Source: Chrysoporthe austroafricana
Taxonomy: Eukaryota; Ascomycota; Sordariomycetes; Diaporthales; Cryphonectriaceae
DNA length: 64,000 nt
Assembly (NCBI GenBank): GCA_001051155.2
Contig: JYIP02000001.1
Span: 930,001-994,000, forward strand
Reading direction: 5' to 3'
Part shown: in pieces, positions 55,333 to 64,000 of the stretch
How positions within the stretch are numbered: position 1 is the stretch's first letter
Layout of the letters: the number at the start of each line of letters is the position of its first letter
The notes under the pieces: generated by a model
Told to the model about the DNA's origin: nothing
Databases searched by the model: none
What the model saw: the letters and a program-made list of their open reading frames with translations, nothing else
Program-made: the position numbers and the translations under genes

Positions 55333-56291
55333 GGACACCTCTATCCCCCTTCGCGTGCTCCAGGGCCATTAATACATCTCACGTCGATACGTCGAGACCA
55401 TGCAGGGTCTTCGAACACCTGTACACGATCATGTTCCACCTTTTACCCGTCTTTGGTTGTCTTTTCCCACCCTTGCTCTTCATCCCCCCCCCCTTTCTAA
55501 TGGTCTTTTTTCTCCCCCCACAATCCTGACTTTCATAAACTTTAAATATCGAATTTCGAATTGATGGCAGACAGCAGGATACGAGCCTTCACTCTGCCCC
55601 AACCCCCTCACGTCCTCCTCTCTGTTGTCATTATAAAAATGTGATATTGCGTTGCTCTAGCAGTCTCTTTGTGTCTCATTTCCGTGGAACCTGCCGGCGT
55701 CGATTTGTGTGTGGTGTGGGTGGGCGGGAATACCGGCACTCGAAAAGGAGAGCTTCTCGGGGCTCGATGGGCATCAGAAAGGAAAATTACACATTCGGAT
55801 AAGGGCTTAGGTGTAGCAGAAGAATGGTTCTAGGCACGGGCTTGTGCTTGCTTTTATTTTCTCTATTTTCCTCCTTTTTTTTTCTTTTTTTTTTTTTTCC
55901 TTTCCTTATACGTGTTGGCATGGACTTGGTCTCATATCTTCCTTCTCTCTTCAGTTTTCGATGACGCCGCGGCTCGGCTTGTCTGGGAACAGACTTCACT
56001 AACGACCTTTACAGTCTTTCCCGCACATATTTATTTCGGCAGTCAGGATGCTGGGAGTTCAGAATTTGATAGTAATTTGCAGATATACTTCATATCTGCC
56101 ACCAGGATATCATAAGTATCGCCATCGGCCAGCTACTCTCGTCGAGATGAGTAGATAACGATATGTACAAGGCAAAAAAAAAAGAAAATTTTCAACTCGG
56201 TACGAAAGAAATACGCTCCCAAGAAGAAAAAAGTAGCACACCCATACGTAAATGCCGACGTTCCTTTCGTAAAAGCACGACGGGCTGGTCC
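55333..56291. other. Convergent intergenic spacer with poly-T tract
   Basis: 959 bp between gene B and the CFEM gene, with a long T-rich run at about 55,855-55,905. No supported gene. Confidence 0.5.
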
Positions 56292-57523
56292 TCAAACTAT
56301 CCGAGCCGGCGTGGTTCTCGGTACCATCTCCTCGTACGGTCTTGCATTTCGGTCTAGCTCGGACATATTCGAGCCGGCGGTGCCGGGCGGCCTTGGGTAT
56401 TCTGGTGAGTACGGCGGGCTAGGCTTGTGGTATTGTTCCCAGACCTCATCACCAATGCGCCCGGAACCTGGTAGTGGCTTCGAGATCTCCGAGATCTTCA
56501 TATTGCCCCTCGGGAGCGGTGGGCTTCGCTTCCTGCTCAGGAACAACACGATACCGACGAGAGCCACGGCACCACAAGCGGAGCCAACCACAATTCCGGC
56601 CTTGGCGCCAGTGGATAGGTTGACAATGTTGGAGGTAGAACCCGACGAGGTGCCACTGGCCGAAGATGATGATGCGGCGGCTGCTGCAGCGCCTCCAGAT
56701 GTCGCCGCGCCCGAGCCTGCCTTCGTTGCAGTCCCATAGGATGTCGTCATCCCGCTGGCTGCGCTTTGTGTCGTCGAGGCCTATCAATATCAGGTCAGCA
56801 GACGCTTCTCCCCAAGAAGGTGCGATTTGCTTACAACGGAGCTAGTGGTGGGCGCAGAGGGCGACGAGCTTCCCGAGGTGGTACTTTGAGCAGCGTCGAT
56901 CACTGAGGTCTCCGAAGAGGTGGTTGCTGCGCTGTCGGTCGCGACTGATGAAGAGGTCGTGGCGGCCTCCGTTGTCGTAGCTTCCGCAGAGGTGGTCTCA
57001 GCGGCTGAAGTTGTCTCGGCCTGCGCGGTGCTCGTAGCGGCTAGCACGCTCGCACAGGACGAGGAGGCGTATTCGTAGGCAGCAGTTGCGTCAGCTGCAT
57101 TGGTGCAGGCGCTATCCGCACAGTCATGGATGCCGTAGAGGAAATTGGCGTTTGAGCATAGGCACTCGCTAGTGACAGGAACGCAACCAATTGTCGTGTC
57201 CATATTGTCGATGCATTGTTGCTACAGCTTGCGTCAGTACTCGAGCCCATGACCAGTATCGCAAAAGTGATGCCATGTAGGAAAGCGCCTCGGACCAGAC
57301 GGGTTTCGAACCACCGAGCCCTTCACGGCGGCGAGGCAGTCGTGATACATGAAGTCGCGCAAGGAACAGGTGCCTCGTGGCGAGCAAAGGACAGGACAGG
57401 AAGCAAGACCACACGCGGTCGACATAAACGTACCCCACATGATGCAAGATCTGAGAAGGCAGTCTGGGCGCCGGCCATGCGGGCCATGGCCAGCAGGCCC
57501 GGTGCAAGATATCGCAGCAGCAT
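56292..57523 (-). CDS. CFEM-domain membrane protein (321 aa)
   Basis: Three exons on the minus strand: 57523-57434, 57221-56835 and 56780-56292 (introns 212 and 54 nt). A signal peptide (MLLRYLAPGLLAMARMAGAQ) precedes a CFEM domain with all eight cysteines: C29, C33, C43, C50, C52, C64, C69 and C86. The first intron falls inside the C29-x3-C33 spacing, which supports this join. A Ser/Thr/Ala-rich stalk (about 90-210) follows, then one membrane span (about 219-241, GIVVGSACGAVALVGIVLF), a basic stop signal (SRKRS) and an 80-residue Pro-rich cytoplasmic tail (PPYSPEYPRPPG). CFEM domains bind haem/iron or act at the host or cell surface. The sensor-like layout (ectodomain, stalk, span, tail) is inferred to mean a surface receptor or anchored protein. 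Confidence 0.87.
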
Positions 57524-58518
57524 TGTCGCAGGTAGTGAAGTCGAGAGAGATCCGAAATGACGATATGGGACAGAACCCCGACACTATAAGAGTCGCGTCG
57601 AGAAACCTCCCTTCCCAGAGACGTGTACGTGGGCGCGGAGATCCGGAGCAAGGGATGAGTCGAGGTTCGCCAGGACGGCCTAGTCCATGTCCAGACCAAG
57701 CGCTTCCACGCCCCCCAAGAAAAAGCTCGACAGGCGAGAGGGTCTCTGAGATGTCAGGACAGGCCGGACTGGAATTCTTCAGCCTGGCTCTCCGGCACCC
57801 CCGATCCGCTTCCCTGTGAGATGGTTCGTGTTCCGGTGACTGACTGGCGCTGCCCTCGTCCAAGCCACACACGCGCACTGTCGACGGTCGTAATTGGTGT
57901 TGCGGAGTGGCGATCGGGTACGACCCGGATGGGTAAGACAGCAGAAGGAAGAAGACGAAAGGAAAAAAAGGAAGAAACAGGGAAAAATAAAATAAAAAGT
58001 CAGACAAAGAGGCGGGTCGTCAGCCGGTCTCGAGGGTGACGGTAGAATGGTATCGATCTCGAATGGCGCGTCACGAGGTCGGATCAGCCGAGTCGTGGAG
58101 CAGAGGGGGATGCCCTGGTAGGTGAAGGAGGAAGAGGGTGTGGTTATCGTCAGAGTTATCGTCAGAAGGACAGAAAGAATGTCAGTAGTATCGCCAATAA
58201 AACGGAATAGTCGGCGGTACTTGGAAAGGAAGGGACGACCCGGCGCAGCGAGGCACGGCTGTCTGGGCGGGACAGGTAGACAAGAATGGAAAAGGGAAGG
58301 TGCAACGAAAGAGCAGGCAGGTATTGTGAGGGCAGGAGAGGTCGAGCCCGGCGACGGGAAAGGCGAAGGCGAGCGCGGAGGCGGAGGTGACCACGCTGGG
58401 TGGTGGTGGTGGACTGCGCCTACCCAATTTAGCAGAGGGTCTGGCTGTGAGTGGGTGCAGGGCCTCGAGGCAGTCGCAATGCGCGCAGGGGTCCCGGCGG
58501 GAAGGAGCCAAGGAGCAG

Positions 58519-58562
58519 CCCAGGACGTGCCCAGGACGTGCCCAGGACGTGCCCAGAACGGG
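58519..58562. repeat. 11-bp tandem repeat CCCAGGACGTG
   Basis: Three perfect copies and a fourth with changes. Confidence 0.9.
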
Positions 58563-59127
58563 TCCAGGGCACTCTGAAATCCAGGGGTCCTGCTCGGTGT
58601 GGAGAAGAAAGCGTTCCTGGTGCGCGAGGGGAAATCATGAGGGATGCGTCCAGGCGCAAATCAGACAGCAGAGCAGGCAGATCACCTAACTTCCCTCATC
58701 CCAACAGCCCCAGCGACGAGATTGGGAGCACCCGTTGTCTCTCGACCTGACGCCATCGTGTCTGGGAGGCACGGCGCCAGCGGGAGCGTCGAGACAACAG
58801 GGCGGCAAGGCGTTGTCTCTGATCCCATGTCTCTCTCATCATTTTCTTCTTCCTTTTTTGCTCCTCTCGCTCTCGCACTCCCCCCCCTGGCGGCGTCGTT
58901 GACTCTTGGTGCCCCTCTTCCATTTGAAAATTGATGCGAGCCCCTGGAGGGTTGTGGCTTTGCCCGTCGACTGTCGACGCAATCAGCCCCGCGGACGCCC
59001 CTGTCCCGTCGCGGGCGCCCTGCCGCTGATAGGCCCCAGCTACCTGCTTGCTGGGAACGGGGCACTAGGGGGAGGGGTTTGCTACTATGTACAGCACCAC
59101 AGCACTCAACGTGAGGGGCCCAGGCCC

Positions 59128-59151
59128 GTCCCTGTCCCTGTCCCTGTCCCT
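59128..59151. repeat. 6-bp tandem repeat GTCCCT, four copies
   Basis: Four contiguous copies in non-coding GC-rich sequence. Confidence 0.85.
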
Positions 59152-62100
59152 CCTCTGTCTGCCCAGTCCCAGTGTCAGGTTGATGGGCGCTACTCACTCA
59201 GTATGTCACGGCAGCGACTCGACAGAGACGTCACCGCACCTGCAGGTTGCCGTCGCCATCGCGCGCATGACCTGAGCCGGGCTCCCGTGATCTTGTGTAC
59301 CCAGAGCCTGGGCGCAAGATGGGAAGATTGCGAGGATCCAGCCACGCGATCCGGGACAGTCGCAGGGGCCGGTCCACCACCCGTATTTAGAATCTGCCCT
59401 TGCGCTCTACGGGCCATGACCTGCAGCACTAGCACCATCTATCTACCCAGCACACAGCAGCCTGCCAGTGCCTTGCCTGTGCACCTGGATGGATCTCCTC
59501 AGGAACGGGCGGGAACGCTCTAGACGGCCGACCGAGTACAGAACCGTCCTGCTGCTGGCTGAACCATCCGACACACCCATCCTCCGTACCACACATGCCC
59601 TAATCGGGCAGGCCATTGGGATCCTATTGATCCTCTCCCATCAGCACTGGTCCGGACAGGAATGACGATGCATACAGCCGAACGTCATCAATGTGACCTT
59701 AACCTCTAAGGTTATCTTTTTTTTCTTTCTCCTTGTCTCCTACCGTGATAAATGCAGGGCTCGTGGTGGTAATGTTTGGGGGGGGGGTCATCCATCATGC
59801 TAACAGATCCTGGTCACAACGCCTTTGTTTCAGATACAGGGTCTCTCATCTCCTCTATCAATCACACCTTGGGATGGCATAGTAGCTGCCTACATACTAT
59901 GGCACGCCGTCATTATGTACGGTACCGATCAGATCTGGAGGACGCGGCGATGGTTCTTCCGGGACTGGAATTCATGCCCAGAGCCTGTTCTGCCCTCTAG
60001 AATCCGCGCCTGACAACACAACAACAGCTAGGGCGTGACAGAGAGAGAGGCCTTCGAGACCGTCCCACGACGCACAGCAGATCATCATCTATAATCTGAG
60101 CACCCCAGCTCGGTCGGGCGTGCGACGTGCGCAGGGCCAATTTTCCCATCACACCACATGCAGAGCCGGGCCGAACGCACTAGTGCCCGCGGTCTGTTTC
60201 TTTCTCTTCCCGCTCACCGTCTTGAGTTGATGGCCTTGTTCGACATCTTGAAACCTTGTGTCGCGCGAGGTCTCAGCCATGCTTCTCCCGCCGGCCTCCT
60301 CCGCCGTCGGCTGCGCTGGGCATGAAAGGCGCGGCCCTTGCACTTCTCCCGGTCAATGCCCGAACTCACGACCGCGACCCCTGCCGCTTGCGCAACGCAT
60401 CCAGCCCGCTCAACGACAGTCTTATTAGTGTTATTTCTCGGTAGATCCTGTCCACATCACCACATCACCCCCGACCCAGAGGGAGAACGGTTGGAGCGGC
60501 TGCCACTGCCCGCTTGACGCGACCAAAAAGACCGCGCCGGAATGAGGCTCAGATGAGACACGGTCGTCGTGAAGAAGACGTCCTTGACCTCGCGCTGTTC
60601 ACGACTCGCCCGCATTCCGGCCACCGTTCCGACCGGTCCGCGCGCTGACGACGCGTGGCGGGGTCGTCATTTTGGGCGATGGATCCCACTCCTGTGTGGA
60701 CGGACCCCCGTGTAGCTGCATTGCGTCTGCCCTACCCCCCAATATTTGACGTGGCTTGCTTCGCCCAGGTTTTAATAGTGCTCATGTAGGTGCTATTGTC
60801 TATTTTCTCAATAATTAGAGTATCGATCCGATAGTATGTCCTGATGGAGATCGCTACGAGCTGGGCCTGTCGTCGCAGGCCTCGCACAGCCACTCGGGAT
60901 TGGACCCGTATCTGTTCTCTCCCCAGTCCCAGTCGTGGCCCAGTCGTGATCGGGAGGCTAGTATGGTGAGGACTGTTGTCACATGCGCTGCCTCCCGCCG
61001 GGTCGACGCTGTCAGAAGTCGTTTACTAGTAGTGGTTTCTGTAGTGCAAACCTGCGCGATCAGATGCGGAGTTGGGGGCTGTATCTCCCAGTCGGGCAAC
61101 GCACCCCTTTGAGTATTTGTCCTCACCGGGCTTACGGAGACTGCCTCTTGGCCGACAGACCGCGTGGGAAGCCGCCGAGAATACGTATCGGGGAGAATCT
61201 CCTCACTCGGCGAGCTACCGAAAGATGGACAGCGTTCGGTAACAGGGTACTCAGCGACCTCCTCGGGGGACCTGTGCCCCTAAACCACGAGCCATCATGG
61301 TTCCGGGGCGGGGCTTGAGCCAGCCCGGTGACCTCCCGGCTGCATCATTAGCAAGGGGAGGCTGCCGGTGCGGGTCTGTCGGCGGTATCGTCTCGTGAAA
61401 TAGGAGGCGTGACTGTCTGAGCACTGCGATAGGTCAAGTACACAGGCTTCCCGCATGACGATGACGAGGACGGGTCGAGTCTTCCAAGGCGAGGCGAGGA
61501 GGCAGCAGGCTATCGGTGTGCTCATACCTTGATGGTGAGCCCGGCGACTCAGTGCTTGGCCGTCAAGGACCTCCTGTCTATCTGGCATTGAGTGCCGCGG
61601 GAGAGCTGGAGAGGGAGATATAGAGACATTCTCGACGTTTCCCCATCAGATCCATCTCGCCATTTGGAAGCAAAAAGTGGTCAGGTTGCCGCTCCGGTAC
61701 ACACGGCTTTCGAAATCTAGATCTCCTCATTGTTTGCCGCGCTCGATCTCAATGGGTCTGTTACAATGTCGTTCTACTGCTGAGGCTCGGTAAAGCGGAG
61801 ACCAGGCACTGCGGTCATCTCGTTACGATCGAGCAAGCAAGTCATGTCTGGAGTGTCGGTCTTCTCTCGTCTCTTCGGTCCGAGCACGTCACGTCGTCTG
61901 AGGGTCTGGCCAATTCGTTCGCAGCGACTGACGGAGAACGAGTACTTGTAGCGCTCTCTCATGGGAGAGATGTGGAGCGTAGTGCCTGCATACTTCTGCA
62001 CGTGAGCAAAGATCAGGTTACGAACCAGATAATATCCCGTACAGGACCCGTACGGGATGCTTCTCGCATGCGACTCTTCTCCCGCAGAACAATTCATGCA

Positions 62101-62534
62101 ATATATGGCCTTCTCTTCCCCAGACCATTATCGTACCCCGTGCGAGACATCACGAGCACTCCCGGCGGATTAGCAATTCTTTTCAAGTATTTGTTTTTGG
62201 CTCTCAACAGGGTACCTGATCTAGTCATCGTTCAGCCGACCAGAAATGCAAACTTCGCCCGAATTTTTTCTTCTGCACAACCTCGTGTTGACGTCGAAAT
62301 GGCATTTCTTTTTGGCTATGTTGGCCCCCTCCATTCACCCATTTGTTAAGACCAGAAACGAGGCAAGCAGTCCTTGTACGCCCCACGAAACCATGAACCA
62401 TCAATATCCGACCCTTGATGCGTTGGCCTTCCAGTAGTAGCAGTGGCAGTTAAAATAGCCACCCGTCCACCACACACCTTCTTCCCCGTCTCCACCGTCG
62501 TAGAATCTTTTCCACCACCGGCGGTATTACGCGC

Positions 62535-64000
62535 TTATGCCCGCGACATGACGCCCCAGGCACGGATGATGTTGTCGGTGTAACCAGCGAACAGGGTCTG
62601 GCCGTCGGCGCTCCAGGCGAGGGAGACGCACTCGGGGTCGCGGCGCTTGGTGCCGGTGGAGGCGAACTCGGGCTTGAGCTCGTCGACCTTGGTCTTCTTC
62701 TCGAGGTCGAAGATGATGATGCTCGAGGCGGTGGCAGCGCAGAGCCAGTAGCGGTTGGGGGAGAAGACAAGGGCGTGGATCTCGTCGTTGGCGTTCAGGG
62801 AGTACAGGTGCTTGGACTCGTTGAGGTCCCACAGCATGGTGGTACCGTCCTTGCCGCCGGAAGCGCAAAGGGATCCATCGGGGGAGATGGTCACGGTGTT
62901 GATGTAGCCGGTGTGGCCGATGTGGTCGGTCTGCAGCTTGCAGGTGGAGAGCTCCCAGACCTGAGAATGTGTCAGCACGTAACCTTGTTTTCAGTGTATT
63001 GCGAACGCGTTCCAGCACAATAGCTCTGGTAAGTTGATCAGTGCAGGGTGATTATTTGTCTCATGGCTTGCTAACAAGCTCTGAAGTAGCAAATACTTTA
63101 TTTAAAAATGCAAAGCATCATATCATGACTTTGGGGCAAAGTGGTGGCACCGTGCAGGAACCGCGACAAAATAAACGTACCTTGACAAGCTTGTCCCAGC
63201 CGGAGGAGACAATGACGGGGTTCTGGGGGTTGGGAGAAAAGCGGACGCAAGAAACCCACTCGGTGTGGCCCTTGTCGGTGATGGTGAACTTGCAGTCGCC
63301 CAGGGTGTTCCACAGCTTGATGGAGCGGTCGCGGGAACCGGAGACAATCTGGCGGTTGTCGGCGGAGAAGGAGACGGAGAGAACGTCGTTGGTGTGGCCG
63401 ACGAAGCGGCGGGTGGTGGTGCCGGTGGAGAGCTCCCACAGTCTCAGGGTCTTGTCCCAAGAGGCGGACAGGGCGTAAGCACCGTCGGAGGAGATAACCT
63501 GCCCGTTTGAATCCATCAGCCTTCCATGTCCCGCGCCAACACCGCATGATAGACCGCAGCCGTCCTATCCCATGGTAACCGGTCGGTACATACACAGTCA
63601 GAGACGATGTGGGAGTGGCCGTGCAGAGACTTCTTCGGGTACCCGTACTGGGACTCGTCGCGGGTGAGGTTCCAGACGATCAGGGTCTTGTCACGGGAGC
63701 CGGACAGGAGCATGTTGGGGCTATCGTATCGTGTAAGTAAAAGTGGACGTCTCGTGGGTGTGGTCACTTTTCGCATTGTTCGTACTTCTCCATGGAGGTA
63801 GCCAAGCTGGTGACCCAGCCATTCTGTATAACAACCAAAGTCAGCCTGTCTGCTCCTGATCTCTGCCCAACCTTGCGCTCGGCCGTGCTGGTGGTTGACG
63901 CCGTCAAGGTCGTCTCGTGCTTCGCATCGCGGGGCTCATGAAGGTATCGTGGGATGTGGGTTGTTTGGTCCAACTTACGTGGCCCTCGAGGGTTCCCTTA
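62535..64000 (-). CDS. cpc-2: RACK1/Cpc-2 WD40 protein (5' end outside window)
   Basis: Minus strand, five exons seen: 64000-63979 (partial), 63823-63786, 63720-63594, 63498-63181 and 62960-62535. All junctions keep phase. The visible protein runs from KGTLEGH through [13 protein letters not shown] to the end [12 protein letters not shown] and shows seven-blade WD40 repeats ([64 protein letters not shown]). This is the Gbeta-like RACK1 scaffold of the 40S ribosome (Cpc-2 in Neurospora, Asc1 in yeast), acting in translation and general amino-acid control. About seven N-terminal codons lie beyond the edge. The last intron (62961-63180, 220 nt) carries a U24-type snoRNA. Confidence 0.96.
63034..63126 (-). 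ncRNA. snR24: U24-type C/D box snoRNA in RACK1 intron
   Basis: Lies in the 220-nt last RACK1 intron, same strand. On the minus strand a C box (ATGATGC, 63121-63115) is followed by the guide TATTTGCTACTTCAG (63095-63081), a C'-like box CATGAGA (63065-63059), a second guide AAATAATCACC (63057-63047) and D box CTGA (63041-63038). TGAT/ATCA at the ends can form the terminal stem. Both guide blocks match those I know from U24/snR24, which direct 2'-O-methylation of large-subunit rRNA. Yeast snR24 sits in the ASC1 intron, so the host gene is also the same. The exact ends are approximate. The C box departs from RTGATGA in its last base, as U24 C boxes often do. Confidence 0.85.

Larger units (their letters stand above)
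57524..62534. other. 5-kb intergenic region, no supported gene
   Basis: Contains the CFEM promoter at the left and the RACK1 3' side at the right. The GC-rich middle holds short tandem repeats (listed) that create long spurious ORFs. A plus-strand frame at 59825-60013 ends in a hydrophobic, Trp-rich stretch (WDGIVAAYILWHAVIMYG) after a good acceptor, but no partner exon was found. A minus-strand ATG frame at 61774-62097 (107 codons) is unrecognised. Confidence 0.4.

Noticed and set aside
57295..57315. GGTTCGAAACC on the minus strand as a tRNA B box
   Set aside because: The T-arm stem does not pair and no A box lies upstream. Similar B-box-like words at 9508, 28340 and 39935 also fail.
57234..58007. 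257-codon minus-strand ORF as an N-terminal extension of the CFEM protein
   Set aside because: No ATG start. The overlapping frame from 57523 gives a signal peptide and the exact eight-cysteine CFEM spacing.
58682..59197. 171-codon minus-strand ORF
   Set aside because: Low-complexity Gly/Gln/Arg content generated by tandem repeats, with no domain.

Overview
This is a 64-kb piece of a filamentous ascomycete (Pezizomycotina) nuclear genome. The evidence is short phase-preserving GT-AG introns (about 52-270 nt, many with CTGAC/CTAAC branch points), two Zn2Cys6 regulators, a CFEM-domain protein, secreted GH125 and GH5 enzymes and a RACK1/Cpc-2 gene with fungal exon structure. A member of Sordariomycetes is likely, but the order cannot be told from this sequence. 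Genes are separated by 1-5 kb spacers, some of them AT-rich. Several genes were rebuilt from exons too short to stand out as ORFs: COX subunit VIIa, Som1, uL22m, a U24 snoRNA, and a pair of unrecognised paralogues.

Left part (1-20.4 kb): carbohydrate use and regulation. The order is a secreted GH125 alpha-mannosidase, an SDR, an NmrA-like protein, a Zn2Cys6 regulator, L-rhamnonate dehydratase (lraC), a second and larger Zn2Cys6 regulator, a small unknown gene, L-rhamnose 1-dehydrogenase (lraA) and a secreted GH5 endoglucanase. lraA and lraC are the first and third enzymes of the non-phosphorylating L-rhamnose pathway. With a regulator gene between them they look like part of a rhamnose catabolic cluster. 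The lactonase and the aldolase are not in the window.

Middle (20.4-45.1 kb): mostly housekeeping. It holds a Prp24/SART3-like U4/U6 splicing factor, a 672-residue zinc-finger protein in a gene-poor stretch, a HDHD5/YKR070W-like HAD hydrolase, an XRCC2-like RecA-fold protein arranged head to head with SOM1, then COX subunit VIIa and mitochondrial ribosomal protein uL22m, also divergent. Three nuclear genes for mitochondrial proteins thus lie within 3.4 kb.

Right part (45.1-64 kb): accessory-like. Two paralogous, modular, unrecognised genes share an EPW-x(2)-G-x-R-x(2)-AL motif repeated between phase-2 introns. They flank a DUF2263/TIGR02452 macro-domain gene broken by a one-base frameshift. 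Then come a CFEM protein with one membrane span, a 5-kb spacer, and at the right edge the RACK1/Cpc-2 gene, whose largest intron contains a U24-type C/D box snoRNA. The gene runs off the window. No tRNA, rRNA, intact transposon or CRISPR was found.
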